Counted from the stretch's first letter, positions 1 to 10,028 are shown. The stretch is 64,000 bases of DNA from CAVYTF01 sp963708205 (GCA_963708205.1 OY970196.1:3180925-3244924), one strand, 5' to 3'. Notes: generated by a model from the letters alone, not told the origin. A program made the numbers and translations.

Positions 1-471
1 CGTAAGGGTAATTATCTTTCCCTGGCGGCTCACTGTTTTGCTGTCCATATCCACGTAAAGATCTGCGAGCAACAATTTTTCTCCCGGCCTGTGTTCTATT
101 TCGGCACGTTTGATAAATACTTTTATTCGCGCCAGCAATTCATCAAAATGAAATGGTTTTGTAATGTAATCATCAGCGCCTAAGCGAAAAGCGTCTATCT
201 TATCCTGCAACTCACCGAGCGCAGTAACCATAATGATCGGCACTTTGCTGTTATGTTCTCTGAATTCTTTACAAAGAGCCATCCCGCTTTTGCCCGGTAG
301 ATTAATATCAAGCAAAACAAGCGCATATTTATTTTGCCTGAACAACTTTTCTGCGGCATAACCATCATGCGCAACATCAACGATGTAACCGGCAACGGAA
401 AGTTCTTCCTGCACTACCTGGGCAAGCTTCAGTTCATCTTCAGCTAGTAAGATTTTGTATACAGATTCCAT
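1..471 (-). CDS. OmpR-family response regulator, 3' end cut by window edge
   Basis: This is the receiver domain of a two-component response regulator and the start of what should be a winged-helix DNA-binding domain; the C-terminus lies outside the window. The 157 visible residues show the acidic pocket (AEDE at 10-13), the phosphoacceptor Asp55 in LLDINLPG, Thr83 in VTAL and Lys105 in ITKP, all at canonical spacing. After about residue 120 comes the linker and the beta-strand lead-in (VDMDSKTVSRQGK) typical of OmpR/PhoB regulators. The ATG at 469-471 is the only start that leaves a normal N-terminus. The partner histidine kinase would be expected downstream, outside the window. The class is clear, but the regulon cannot be told. 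Confidence 0.9.
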   Translation of the reverse strand, partial: MESVYKILLAEDELKLAQVVQEELSVAGYIVDVAHDGYAAEKLFRQNKYALVLLDINLPGKSGMALCKEFREHNSKVPIIMVTALGELQDKIDAFRLGADDYITKPFHFDELLARIKVFIKRAEIEHRPGEKLLLADLYVDMDSKTVSRQGKIITLT

Positions 472-591
472 GGGGGGAAAGTTTTAAAAAACTTTTATTT
501 AATTTAATTGGGGCATCAAGTTGATACTTTTTATCCAGAACAGCTTATTCTGTTATCAACATGCGTTAATAATATTTTTTTCTTTTATCAT

Positions 592-1317
592 TCAGGGCAA
601 TTGCTTTATCGTGCCGGTGCCGGCAACATTCTGTGTGATGTTTGGCGTGCCATGATAATATACATCACCCGTTCCGGCAATCTCTACGTTTAAAGATGCA
701 GATGCAAAGACTTTCGCATTGCCGCTGCCTGCAATATGTATGTCGGCGTTCTCTGCTTTCAGGTCCTCTGCTTTATAATCTCCAATGCCATCAATCTCTA
801 CACGGCTGTCTTTCGTTTCACCCGATAAATTTATATCTCCTGTACCGGCAATGCTGCTGGAAATTGTTGGCGTATTAACCTGCAGCGTGATATTTCCCGT
901 GCCCTCAATACTAAGATCTATTTTATCGCTGCCGCTGAAAAGCCCATCTCCCACTACATCTCCGCTGCCGGCAACATCAATGCTTTCAAGCTTATCAGTG
1001 GTAATATAAACTTTGATCTTGTTATCTGAAGAGAGGTTCACTTTATCTTTCGTCCGAAGGTTTAAAGCATTGTCTTTGTATTCTGTAATGATGTAAGGCA
1101 TCAGGTTTTCATCAGCATCAATCTTTACAGATGCAGGTGTGCCCTGAACGATCTCCACATCAAAATTACCGCTGGAATGTAAGTTGCGTGCATCAGTAAC
1201 ATTGCGTGTTTCAGTTGTCATTTTACCATCGCCATGTATCGTTTTGTTCCAGATATTTATGCAGGATGAATGAAGTAAAGAAATGGTGATGATACAAATG
1301 ATCATACAATTTTTCAT
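592..1317 (-). CDS. DUF2807 (GIN domain) lipoprotein
   Basis: This is a 241-residue exported lipoprotein. A hydrophobic signal segment (residues 4-18) ends in a lipobox-like LLHSSC, so Cys19 is the probable lipid anchor. From about residue 40 the protein is one DUF2807 (GIN, putative autotransporter adhesin head) domain. It is recognised by short beta-helix turns with repeated GSGD/GTGN/GTGD motifs, for example AGSGDVVGDG, EGTGN, AGTGDIN and AGTGTI near the C-terminus. Such proteins are common in Bacteroidota next to regulators. The role is unknown; surface or periplasmic binding is inferred from the fold only. It lies upstream of the response regulator on the same strand with a gap of about 120 bp. 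Confidence 0.85.
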   Translation of the reverse strand: MKNCMIICIITISLLHSSCINIWNKTIHGDGKMTTETRNVTDARNLHSSGNFDVEIVQGTPASVKIDADENLMPYIITEYKDNALNLRTKDKVNLSSDNKIKVYITTDKLESIDVAGSGDVVGDGLFSGSDKIDLSIEGTGNITLQVNTPTISSSIAGTGDINLSGETKDSRVEIDGIGDYKAEDLKAENADIHIAGSGNAKVFASASLNVEIAGTGDVYYHGTPNITQNVAGTGTIKQLP

Positions 1318-1424
1318 GCAATTAATTTCGTCATAAAAATATAAAAACTATTGAGAGTTGAATAAATATTTATTTTTTATTTGTATTGATTGAAAATAAT
1401 TTCATCATCAACAAAACAGAAAAT

Positions 1425-1455
1425 AAAAAACCCTGCAATTTTTAATTACAGGGTT
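1425..1455 (-). terminator. Rho-independent terminator
   Basis: On the minus strand an 8-bp stem (AAACCCTG / CAGGGTTT) with an AT-rich loop is followed by a T-run. It sits directly downstream of the gene ending at 1482 and would end its transcript. Confidence 0.75.
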
Positions 1456-1481
1456 TGCATGTGCAGAAAAATTATGGATTA

Positions 1482-1859
1482 CTAAGCTGCTTTTTCCACG
1501 GGTACCGTTTTCTTAGAGCTACGGCTTTTGTATTCTGTTTTCTTTTTTAAACCAAGCGCCTGAATTTCGTTGCTGCTATCGCCGTATTGTGCTATTACCT
1601 GCGATTTTACGCCCAAAATATAATTGTGAAAATTCCACTCTGCCGCAACAGCATTGTCGCGTGCACTCTTTAATGCAATCACTGCCTGCTGTTCAGCTTT
1701 CAGAAGATCCTGCATATTTTCCTGTGCTTTGTTACCAATGTCTAATGTGAAATTTTGGTTTGCAGGAGCATAATCAGTTATGTCTTCCAGCGCAAGTAAA
1801 GAATCATTGTCTTCAAGCAACTGCTTTGGTGCAATGCGAACCGTTTGGTTTTTTGCCAT
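1482..1859 (-). CDS. Hypothetical small cytoplasmic protein
   Basis: This is a 125-residue protein of unknown function. I chose the ATG at 1857-1859 (MAKNQTVRIAPKQLL) because the open frame upstream of it is low-complexity AT-rich sequence; a longer frame extends to 1934. The middle part (about residues 45-100) is predicted helical and rich in Ala, Gln and Glu. The tail is very basic (KKKTEY, SRSSKKT) and ends VEKAA. There is no signal peptide, no membrane segment and no motif I recognise. The basic tail could suit nucleic-acid contact, but that is a guess. It is monocistronic, with a good terminator 27 bp downstream. Confidence 0.6.
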   Translation of the reverse strand: MAKNQTVRIAPKQLLEDNDSLLALEDITDYAPANQNFTLDIGNKAQENMQDLLKAEQQAVIALKSARDNAVAAEWNFHNYILGVKSQVIAQYGDSSNEIQALGLKKKTEYKSRSSKKTVPVEKAA

Positions 1860-2171
1860 GATAAAAGATTTTTGTTTGAATGAAAACAACATTTGCTTTG
1901 TGTTTATTATGCTGATGTTTTGTTTTAATGTCAATTTAATAATGAAGAAAATTTTGATGAGGAAGGAAAGATTTTTTTAAAAAAATATTTTGTTCTGATA
2001 AAGAAGAAGAAAGAAATGGTCTGAAAGAAAATATTTCTGATGCAATCAAAAAAAATATTTAATTGAAATGATGCACTTGTTATTATTTCAAAGCATCATT
2101 ATTCAAAAAAATCATCTCATCATTTTCACCTCTTCATACTTCCTCCTTTCAATTATCTTCGCGGCAGTTTT
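1860..2171. other. Intergenic region, divergent promoters expected
   Basis: This AT-rich gap separates the minus-strand hypothetical gene from plus-strand guaA, so promoters for both should lie here. I see homopolymeric A/T runs but no convincing TTG/TAnnTTTG pair, no structured riboswitch and no further ORF. No purine riboswitch was recognised in front of guaA. Confidence 0.4.
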
Positions 2172-3704
2172 ATGACAGAAAAAATTATCGTTCTTGATTT
2201 CGGAAGTCAATACACACAGCTTATTGCGCGCGCCGTTCGCGAAGCAAATGTGTTCTGCGAAATTCTTCCGTACAACAAATCCTTTATCATTGATGCATCG
2301 GTAAAAGGCATTATTCTCAGCGGCTCGCCTTTCAGCGTTAATGAAGCCAACGCGCCTGTTGTTGATGTGCAAAGTTTTATACATGATGTGCCTGTGCTCG
2401 GTGTTTGTTACGGCGCGCAGCTAACCGCGAAAGTCTTTGGCGGCAAGGTTGATAAAAGTAATAAGCGTGAGTTTGGACGCGCGAATCTGCATATTGAAAA
2501 AGAAAATATTTTACTGCAAAATGTTGCCGATGATTCGCAAGTGTGGATGAGCCACAGCGACTCGATCACGCAGTTGCCTGAAGGTTTTGAATTGTTGGCA
2601 ACAACGGCAAGCATTCCCGTTGCTGCGTTTAAAAAGATAGAGAGTAATTGCGCTTTGTATGGTATACAATTTCATCCGGAGGTTTATCATTCTACTGAAG
2701 GGAAAAAAATAATAAAAAATTTTTTGGTTGATGTTTGTGGCTGCACACAAAATTTTACGCCGGCATCTTTCATTCACGAAACGGTAGAACAACTGAAGGC
2801 AAAGATCGGCGACGCACATGTGATCATGGCTTTAAGCGGCGGCGTTGACAGCACAGTTGCTGCGACTTTAATTAGTAAAGCGATCGGCGATAGACTTCAC
2901 GGCATATTTGTAGATAACGGTTTGCTTCGCAAAGATGAATTTGCGCAGGTTTTATCAACCTACAAAACAATTGGCTTGAACGTGACCGGCGTTGATGCGA
3001 AAAATATTTTTTATGATGCTTTAAAAAATAAAACGGAGCCAGAAGCGAAGCGCAAGGCAATAGGAAAATCTTTTATTGATGTTTTTCATGATGAAGCGTT
3101 AAAGATAAAGGAAGCAAAGTATTTAGGCCAGGGCACAATTTATCCTGACGTGATAGAAAGTGTAAGTGTTCATGGACCATCGCAGACAATAAAATCGCAT
3201 CACAACGTTGGCGGTTTGCCGGAGATAATGCATCTTGATCTTGTGGAGCCTTTACGTTTTTTATTTAAAGATGAAGTGCGCAAAGTAGGGCTGGAATTAG
3301 GCATCCCGACAACATCTATTCGGCGACATCCTTTTCCCGGACCAGGATTAGCAATAAGAATCTTGGGCGAAGTAACTGCTGAGAAGGTAAAACTTTTACA
3401 GGACGCGGACTGTGTTTATATAAATGCACTGCGACAGCATAATTTGTATGATGAAGTTTGGCAGGCAGGTGCAATATTACTTCCTGTGCAAAGCGTAGGT
3501 GTTATGGGTGATGAACGAACGTATGAGTTTACGATTGCATTGCGTGCGGTCACTTCCGTAGATGGAATGACGGCAGATTGGGCGCATCTTCCTTATGAAT
3601 TTCTTGCACAGGTTTCAAGTGATATTATAAATAATGTGCGTGGCATTAACCGCGTTGTGTATGATATCAGCAGCAAGCCACCGGCAACCATCGAATGGGA
3701 ATAG
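2172..3704 (+). CDS. guaA: GMP synthase (glutamine-hydrolysing)
   Basis: The enzyme converts XMP, glutamine and ATP to GMP in purine biosynthesis, in the cytoplasm. At 510 residues it has the standard length. The N-terminal class I glutamine amidotransferase domain (about 1-190) carries the nucleophile Cys79 (GVCYGAQ) and the His168/Glu170 pair (FHPEV). The ATP-pyrophosphatase domain follows with the PP-loop SGGVDST at 222-228. The C-terminal dimerisation domain contains RHPFPGPGL and ends in the conserved KPPATIEWE. The ATG at 2172 starts directly at the MTEKIIVLDFG motif. It appears to be a single-gene unit. Confidence 0.97.
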   Translation: MTEKIIVLDFGSQYTQLIARAVREANVFCEILPYNKSFIIDASVKGIILSGSPFSVNEANAPVVDVQSFIHDVPVLGVCYGAQLTAKVFGGKVDKSNKREFGRANLHIEKENILLQNVADDSQVWMSHSDSITQLPEGFELLATTASIPVAAFKKIESNCALYGIQFHPEVYHSTEGKKIIKNFLVDVCGCTQNFTPASFIHETVEQLKAKIGDAHVIMALSGGVDSTVAATLISKAIGDRLHGIFVDNGLLRKDEFAQVLSTYKTIGLNVTGVDAKNIFYDALKNKTEPEAKRKAIGKSFIDVFHDEALKIKEAKYLGQGTIYPDVIESVSVHGPSQTIKSHHNVGGLPEIMHLDLVEPLRFLFKDEVRKVGLELGIPTTSIRRHPFPGPGLAIRILGEVTAEKVKLLQDADCVYINALRQHNLYDEVWQAGAILLPVQSVGVMGDERTYEFTIALRAVTSVDGMTADWAHLPYEFLAQVSSDIINNVRGINRVVYDISSKPPATIEWE

Positions 3705-3767
3705 TTTTATGTAAATTAATATAAGTAGATTTTAAGAAAGAGATATGAGATGCAACTTTTATAATCT

Positions 3768-3775
3768 TACTTTTG
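3768..3775 (+). promoter_or_regulatory. Bacteroidota-type -7 box upstream of the type IX-secreted protein
   Basis: The sequence TACTTTTG matches the Bacteroidota -7 consensus TAnnTTTG and lies 43 bp before the ATG at 3819. I see no clear TTG at the -33 position, so this is only a candidate. Confidence 0.4.
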
Positions 3776-3818
3776 AAAATCCATTATCAACTATCTCATT
3801 TATTCTTACAACTTCATC

Positions 3819-6800
3819 ATGAAAATAAATGCAACCTTAACAACGCTTATTGTTTTAATAATTTTTGCAACGCAAAGTTTTTCGCAAAATGTTTTTACAC
3901 AACATAACAATAATAGCCGCACCGGATGGAATAATAATGAAAAAAAATTAAACATTTCCAATGTCACCGCGGGCTCGTTCGGTAAACTTTTTACGCTTGC
4001 AGTTGACGACCAGATATATGCTCAACCTTTGACAATAAATCATGTAACAATTTCCGGAAAAGGAAAAAGAAATGTGGTGTATGTTGCAACAGTCAACAAC
4101 AGTGTGTATGCATTTGATGCTGATTCTTCCAACAATGGCACACCTTACTGGCAAATAAATCTTACACTGCCTCACGGCCGCGCTCCGAAGAATACAGATA
4201 TGACGGGCGCTTGCGGGGGCGGCTATCGTGATTTTTCAGGAAATATGGGAATTGTTGGTACGCCGGTAATTGACACTGCTACCAATACAATGTACCTCGT
4301 TGCAAGAACTATTGATAGCACCAGCAGTCATTTTTACCAATACCTGCACGCAATTGATATAACAACAGGCAAAGAGAAGACGAACAGTCCTGTATTAATT
4401 ACTGCGCATGTAAATGGCACAGGTGATGGAAGTATAAATGGTGTTATCAGTTTTGATCCACAAAGAAATAACCAGCGTCCTGCACTTTTATTGTTGAACG
4501 GAACAGTTTATATCGGATGGTCTTCGCATTGCGATTGGCGTCCATATCATGGTTGGGTGATGGGTTATGATGAAACTACCTTAAAAGAAAAAAGAATTTA
4601 CAACACTACACCCGCAGGATATGAAGGTGGCATTTGGATGAGTGGTGAAGGATTATCTGCGGATAGTTTGGGTAATATTTATCTTGGAGTTGGCAATGGC
4701 TCTGTTGGCGTTAGTAACAATCCTTCAGATCTTACTAATCGTTCTGAAAGCGCTTTAAAATTAACTCCTACAGATACAAGTTTTACGATTGCGAGTTTTT
4801 TTTCACCAAATAATATTTCTGAATTAGAAGCCTCTGATCTTGATTTTGGTGTGACACAAATGCTATTAATTCCAAACACAAATGATGTAATTGTTGGCTG
4901 CAAAGATGGGCATCTTTATCTCATGAATAAAGACACACTTGGAGGTTATGATGGAAATACAAATCATGTGAAACAGTCGATTGATTTAGGCACAAATGCG
5001 AGTCTTCGTTCTTCACTTACCTATTATAATGGTGCAACGAATGCGTATGTTTATTCATGGTCTGAGAATACTTTATTAAAACAGTTTGCTGTTGTAAAAA
5101 ATGCCGATACGCTTAATACAGGCAATGTTACACAAAGTGGTGTGCAAGGTCCTGTTGGAAATAATGGTGCACAGTTAGCAGTATCATCAAACGGGTCTGA
5201 TGATAACACTGCAATTCTGTGGGCTTACTTTGCTGCCAACGGAGATGCAAATCAATCTGTAAGACCGGGAATTCTTCATGCTTTTGCTGCTTCAAATGTT
5301 ACGCATGAATTATGGAATTCTTCCATGGTTTCAACTGATAATCCCGGAAATTATGCTAAGTTTAATCCTCCAACAATTTGTAACGGCAAAGTTTATTTGC
5401 CAACTTTTTCAAACCAATTGGTTGTTTATGGATTAACCGGAAAAGTAGTAGACACCTGCAATACGCCAAACATTGCATTAAACAAAACAGCAACTGCATC
5501 TTCATCCAAAAATAATTTTCCTGTCTCAAATGCATTTGATGGAAATGCAACTACTTTTTGGAAAAGCAATGCTGCAGATACTCAATTTGTGAATGTGGAT
5601 TTAGGAACAAGTTTTAATATTTGCCAGGTAGTTTTGAAATGGAATAAAGAGATCGGTAAAAATTTTAAAATTCAATTATCGAATGACACATTGCAATGGA
5701 AAAACATCTCTACTGTAAAAAACAATTCATCCATCACTAATACCATTGATGTAAAAGGAAGCGGAAGATATGTACGGTTATATCTGACTGTGCCATCAAA
5801 CAAAAATGGTTACTCACTTAGTGAGTTTGAGGTTTATGGAAATCAATCAGGAACAAACTGCACGCAGCCAACTTCTTTATCTGTTAGTGATGTGTATGAA
5901 AACACGGCAGTGCTGCATTGGCAAAGCACAGGAACAGGAAATTATAATGTGCAATACAAAGCAGTTACTTCTGGTGACTGGATAACAATTTCGGCTGATA
6001 CAAATTTTGTAGCGTTAAAAGGTTTGGCATGCGGCTCAGATTATTTATATCGCGTGCAGGGTGTATGCAGCAGCACATCAGTTAGTAATTATTCTGTGCA
6101 AAGTGCGTTCTCCACTTTATCATGTAATGCCAATTGCGGACCGCTTCCTACACGATGGTCAACTGCGGATATTGGTAATGTTGGTATTGCCGGCTCTGCA
6201 TGCTATAGTGATTCCGTTTATACTTTGCAAGGTTCGGGAGATGATATTTGGAATAATGCAGACGCTTTTCGCTTTGCGTATAAAACCTTGGTTGGTGATG
6301 AAACGATTACTGCAAGAGTAACGTCTATTGATAATACAGATGTCTGGAATAAAATAGGTATTATGATTCGTGAAGACCTTACTGCAGGCTCACGCAATGC
6401 TTTCATTGCATTTACAAGCGGCAACGGCATAACATATCAATATAGAAATACGCCTGACGGTTCTTCGTCAAACTCCGCAACTGGTTCTTCTCTTTCAACT
6501 CCTTATTGGATAAGGCTTGTAAAGGCTGGTTCACTATACAGTGGCTTTTATTCAAAAAATGGAAATAACTGGACAGCTTTGGGCAGCTCCATCAATGTTG
6601 GCTTTGGTGATAGTACAGCCGTTTATGCAGGCTTTGCAATTACAAGCCACAACGATAATGAGCTTTCCACAGGCACGATAGATAATTATTCACTTTCAGG
6701 AGCTTCATCACTTCAGCTATTAAGTTTTACGGCAGATCTTACGACCAATCAAACAGTATCCATTCAATGGATAAGTAATATTGAAGTTGGATTGAAAAAA

Positions 6801-7247
6801 TTTATTCTGCAACGCAGTATTGATGATGTAAATTTTGCAACAATTGATTCTGCTGATGCAGAGAATGATGGAGAATACACAGTCACTTATAATAAGACAG
6901 ACCTGCATCCTGCACAGGGATTAAATTATTATCGCCTGCAAATTTTAAATGATGATGGCACATATAATTATTCTCCTTTAGCTACAGTCTTTTTTACCAA
7001 TAGCATCGCGCCAGTGATATATCCCAATCCTGCAAAATATTCGATTAATATTGCGCAGGGAACTGACCAGATAAAAATGATAAACATCTATGACATTACG
7101 GGAAGAGTTATGATAAATAATTCATTGCAGAGTGGTGCCACAAACCCTGTTATTATTTCAACAGCAAATCTTGCTTCGGGAATTTATTTTGTGGAAATAA
7201 GAACCACCACAAGCGTATACCGGAATAAGATCTTTGTAAAACAATAG
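3819..7247 (+). CDS. Large secreted multidomain protein with type IX sorting domain
   Basis: This 1142-residue protein is exported by Sec and probably delivered to the surface or medium by type IX secretion. A signal peptide (1-22, ending in FSQ) is followed by a beta-propeller-like region (about 30-545) resembling PQQ/quinoprotein propellers, with repeats such as VYVATVNNSVYAFDAD. Next come an F5/8 type C (discoidin-like) carbohydrate-binding domain (about 550-680), a fibronectin type III domain (about 685-770), a laminin-G/DUF1349-like region (about 780-965), and a second Ig-like segment. The last 75 residues are a type A sorting domain with YPNPAKYSINI, INIYDITGRV and LASGIYFVEI. The domains suggest polysaccharide binding. 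No catalytic site is obvious. It is a single-gene unit behind guaA. Confidence 0.85.
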   Translation: MKINATLTTLIVLIIFATQSFSQNVFTQHNNNSRTGWNNNEKKLNISNVTAGSFGKLFTLAVDDQIYAQPLTINHVTISGKGKRNVVYVATVNNSVYAFDADSSNNGTPYWQINLTLPHGRAPKNTDMTGACGGGYRDFSGNMGIVGTPVIDTATNTMYLVARTIDSTSSHFYQYLHAIDITTGKEKTNSPVLITAHVNGTGDGSINGVISFDPQRNNQRPALLLLNGTVYIGWSSHCDWRPYHGWVMGYDETTLKEKRIYNTTPAGYEGGIWMSGEGLSADSLGNIYLGVGNGSVGVSNNPSDLTNRSESALKLTPTDTSFTIASFFSPNNISELEASDLDFGVTQMLLIPNTNDVIVGCKDGHLYLMNKDTLGGYDGNTNHVKQSIDLGTNASLRSSLTYYNGATNAYVYSWSENTLLKQFAVVKNADTLNTGNVTQSGVQGPVGNNGAQLAVSSNGSDDNTAILWAYFAANGDANQSVRPGILHAFAASNVTHELWNSSMVSTDNPGNYAKFNPPTICNGKVYLPTFSNQLVVYGLTGKVVDTCNTPNIALNKTATASSSKNNFPVSNAFDGNATTFWKSNAADTQFVNVDLGTSFNICQVVLKWNKEIGKNFKIQLSNDTLQWKNISTVKNNSSITNTIDVKGSGRYVRLYLTVPSNKNGYSLSEFEVYGNQSGTNCTQPTSLSVSDVYENTAVLHWQSTGTGNYNVQYKAVTSGDWITISADTNFVALKGLACGSDYLYRVQGVCSSTSVSNYSVQSAFSTLSCNANCGPLPTRWSTADIGNVGIAGSACYSDSVYTLQGSGDDIWNNADAFRFAYKTLVGDETITARVTSIDNTDVWNKIGIMIREDLTAGSRNAFIAFTSGNGITYQYRNTPDGSSSNSATGSSLSTPYWIRLVKAGSLYSGFYSKNGNNWTALGSSINVGFGDSTAVYAGFAITSHNDNELSTGTIDNYSLSGASSLQLLSFTADLTTNQTVSIQWISNIEVGLKKFILQRSIDDVNFATIDSADAENDGEYTVTYNKTDLHPAQGLNYYRLQILNDDGTYNYSPLATVFFTNSIAPVIYPNPAKYSINIAQGTDQIKMINIYDITGRVMINNSLQSGATNPVIISTANLASGIYFVEIRTTTSVYRNKIFVKQ

Positions 7248-7280
7248 CTGTTCTTATTCAATCATTCATCAACCTTAAAT

Positions 7281-7310
7281 AAAAAAACTGCGGCTTTATA
7301 AGGTCGCAGT
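7281..7310 (-). terminator. Rho-independent terminator of infC
   Basis: On the minus strand ACTGCG pairs with CGCAGT around a short loop and is followed by seven T. It lies 29 bp beyond the infC stop codon and so ends the thrS-infC transcript. Confidence 0.8.
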
Positions 7311-7338
7311 CATTCAATTTTTATTCTATAAAAATTAA

Positions 7339-7926
7339 TTATTTCTCTTTCTCTATTTTCTTCTTCTGACTTTTGGGGGCAAACATAGCCAGCATTCTTT
7401 TGCCTTCCATTTTCGGCATACTTTCCAATGCGCCGATCTCTGTAAGCTTGTCGGCAAATTTTAAAAGCAGCAATTGCCCGCGTTCCTGAAACATGATGGC
7501 TCTTCCTTTAAACTGCACATAGGCTTTTACTTTGTTGCCATCTTTCAAAAAGTTGATCGCGTGTTTTACTTTGAAGTCAAAATCATGATCGTCAGTGCCC
7601 GGCGTAAAACGAATTTCTTTCACTTCGCTTTGCTTGGCATTGGCTTTCATTTCTTTTTCCTTGCGCTTTTTCTCGTAAAGAAATTTTTTGTAGTCAATTA
7701 CTTTGCAGACCGGCGGGTCGGCGTTTGGGGATATTTCTACAAGGTCAAGCTCTTGCTGGTTAGCAATTTTGCGGGCTTCTTCAGTGGGGTAAATGCCAAC
7801 GGTTACATTGTCTCCGACAAGCCTTACTTGCGGTACCCGAATTCTTTCGTTGATACGATGTTCAGGCTCGGGCTGCCTGTTAAACCTGGGGTTAAATCTT
7901 CCTCCGCTCCGGGGTGGTAATGCCAT
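7339..7926 (-). CDS. infC: Translation initiation factor IF-3
   Basis: IF-3 binds the 30S subunit and controls start-codon selection. The protein has 195 residues. After a basic N-terminal extension (MALPPRSGGRFNPRF) the N-domain starts at INERIRVPQVRLV, with VEISPNADPPVCKVIDYKKF marking its end. A lysine-rich linker follows, then the C-domain with EIRFTPGTDDHDFDFKVKHA. The start is a plain ATG rather than the AUU seen in enterobacteria. It follows thrS on the same strand with a gap of about 170 bp and no terminator between them, so co-transcription is likely. The usual downstream partners rpmI and rplT are absent. Confidence 0.97.
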   Translation of the reverse strand: MALPPRSGGRFNPRFNRQPEPEHRINERIRVPQVRLVGDNVTVGIYPTEEARKIANQQELDLVEISPNADPPVCKVIDYKKFLYEKKRKEKEMKANAKQSEVKEIRFTPGTDDHDFDFKVKHAINFLKDGNKVKAYVQFKGRAIMFQERGQLLLLKFADKLTEIGALESMPKMEGKRMLAMFAPKSQKKKIEKEK

Positions 7927-8096
7927 TAATTGTTGTTTAGTTAAAAAAATATTTTAGTTTAAAAATTATGATACCAGCATTTGTTTTTCATAGCAGCATC
8001 GTTGCGTCGCAATCCTTTCATCGTTTGTTCATCTATTAAGCTTTTGTCACAAATTCTGAATGCCTAACAAATAAAGACTTCCGTAAAAATAATAAA

Positions 8097-10028
8097 CTAT
8101 CCTTTTCTTTCTTTAATTTCTTCAATTATCATTTTCATAAATTCTTTTGTATCCTGCATTCCTGCGTCACCCTTCCCTTGTCTTCTTACAGAAATTTTAT
8201 TTTCATTCATTTCTTTTTCACCAACAACCAACATATACGGCACTCTGTTTAATTCAGCTTCGCGGATTTTCTTTCCTATTTTTTCATTGCGATCATCAAC
8301 TTCCACGCGTATATTTTCTTTCAATAAAGTTGTTTTCAATTCTTCAGCATAAGACAAAAACTTATCGCTGATCGGAAGAATTTTTACCTGCAATGGAGAC
8401 AGCCAAACAGGAAATTTTCCTGCATAATGTTCTAACAAAAATCCGATGAAACGTTCATGCGTTCCAAGTGGCGCGCGGTGAATGATCAATGGAATTTCAG
8501 GTTCATTATTTTTATTTGTAAAAGATAATTTAAAACTTCTCGGCTGCGCAAAATCCACCTGGTTTGTTGCAAGTGTAAATTCTCTTCCGATAACACTGTA
8601 TATCTGCACATCTATTTTCGGGCCGTAAAATGCGGCTTCATCAGCCACCTCAACAAAAGGGATTTTTGCTTCGATCAAAACTTTTCTTACAAGTTCTTCC
8701 GTCTCTAACCAAAGTGCAGGTTCATTCACATATTTCTGACCAAGCTTTGCAGGATCATGCAGGCTCAATCGCATCACGTATTTATCAATTCCAAAAATTT
8801 GAAAGTATTTTAAATACATATCATTCACTGCTTTGAACTCTTGCGCAAACTGTTCCTGGCTGCAATAAATATGAGCATCATTCATGTGCAAACAACGCAC
8901 GCGCATCAAGCCAAACAACTCACCACTTTGTTCGTAACGATAGCAGGTTCCATACTCAGCCAAACGGTATGGCATGTCACGATAACTCTTTGGTTCGGCA
9001 TCGAATATTTTATGATGATGCGGACAGTTCATCGCTTTCAAATAATATTTTTCGCCATCCATTTCCATCGGCGGAAACATGCTGTCAGCATAATATGGAA
9101 GATGTCCGCTTGTGAGATACAAATTTTCTTTTGCAATATGAGGTGTTACAACTCTTTTGTATCCTGCGGCAAGCTCAGTTTCTTTTGCAAGTTTTTCAAG
9201 TTCGTCAATAATGATTGCTCCATTGGGCATCCAAAGAATTAAACCAGGGCCAACATCATCATCCATTGTATAAATGCCGAGTTCTTTGCCAAGTTTGCGA
9301 TGGTCGCGCTTCTTTGCTTCTTCGATCATCAATAAATATTCATCGAGTTCTTTTTGATTTGGAAATGTGATGCCGTAAACACGTGTGAGCATTTTATTTT
9401 TTTCATCACCTTTCCAATAAGCGCCGGCAATGTTTGTAAGCTTGATCGCTTTAATAAATCCTGTGTTTGGAATATGTGGACCACGACATAAGTCTGTAAA
9501 ATTTCCCTGCGTGTAAAAAGTTATTTCACCATCATTCAAGCCTTTTAATAAATCGAGTTTATATTCATCGCCTTTGTCTTCAAAATATTTTACGGCATCT
9601 GCTTTGGAGATTTCTTTTCTTGTATAAATATTATTTTGCTTTGCAAGCTCATTCATCTTTTTTTCAAGCGCAAGTAAATCTTCTTCACTTAATTTTTTAT
9701 CACCCAAATCCATATCATAATAAAATCCATTTTCGAGTGGTGGACCAACCCAAAATTTCACACCGGGAAATTTATCTTCAACAGCTTCAGCCATCAAATG
9801 CGCAGAGGAATGCCAGAAAGTATTTTTACCATCAGCATCATTCCACGTTAATAAATTTAAAGTTGCATCTTCATTTATTGGTCTTGTCGCATCCCAAACT
9901 TTTCCATTCACTTTTGCAGCAAGCACTTTGCGCGCAAGCCCTTCACTGATTGATTTTGCGATGTCTAATGCAGTTACACCTTTTTCATATTCACGAACTG
10001 CGCCATCAGGAAACGTAATATTTATCAT
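8097..10028 (-). CDS. thrS: Threonyl-tRNA synthetase
   Basis: This class II synthetase charges tRNA-Thr. It has 643 residues, the normal length. The N-terminal TGS domain (1-60) is followed by the editing SAD domain with HSSAHLMAEA, the catalytic core, and the anticodon-binding domain (about 540-643). The zinc ligands are visible in MNCPHHH, CLHMNDAH and HRAPLGTHERF. I place the start at the ATG at 10026-10028; a TTG codon one position upstream also keeps the frame open but is less likely. A near-consensus -7 box (TACCTTCG on the minus strand) lies about 30 bp upstream. Confidence 0.97.
   Translation of the reverse strand: MINITFPDGAVREYEKGVTALDIAKSISEGLARKVLAAKVNGKVWDATRPINEDATLNLLTWNDADGKNTFWHSSAHLMAEAVEDKFPGVKFWVGPPLENGFYYDMDLGDKKLSEEDLLALEKKMNELAKQNNIYTRKEISKADAVKYFEDKGDEYKLDLLKGLNDGEITFYTQGNFTDLCRGPHIPNTGFIKAIKLTNIAGAYWKGDEKNKMLTRVYGITFPNQKELDEYLLMIEEAKKRDHRKLGKELGIYTMDDDVGPGLILWMPNGAIIIDELEKLAKETELAAGYKRVVTPHIAKENLYLTSGHLPYYADSMFPPMEMDGEKYYLKAMNCPHHHKIFDAEPKSYRDMPYRLAEYGTCYRYEQSGELFGLMRVRCLHMNDAHIYCSQEQFAQEFKAVNDMYLKYFQIFGIDKYVMRLSLHDPAKLGQKYVNEPALWLETEELVRKVLIEAKIPFVEVADEAAFYGPKIDVQIYSVIGREFTLATNQVDFAQPRSFKLSFTNKNNEPEIPLIIHRAPLGTHERFIGFLLEHYAGKFPVWLSPLQVKILPISDKFLSYAEELKTTLLKENIRVEVDDRNEKIGKKIREAELNRVPYMLVVGEKEMNENKISVRRQGKGDAGMQDTKEFMKMIIEEIKERKG

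Noticed and set aside
1860..2171. Guanine/xanthine riboswitch before guaA
   Set aside because: No conserved three-way-junction loops or pairing could be found in this AT-rich gap.
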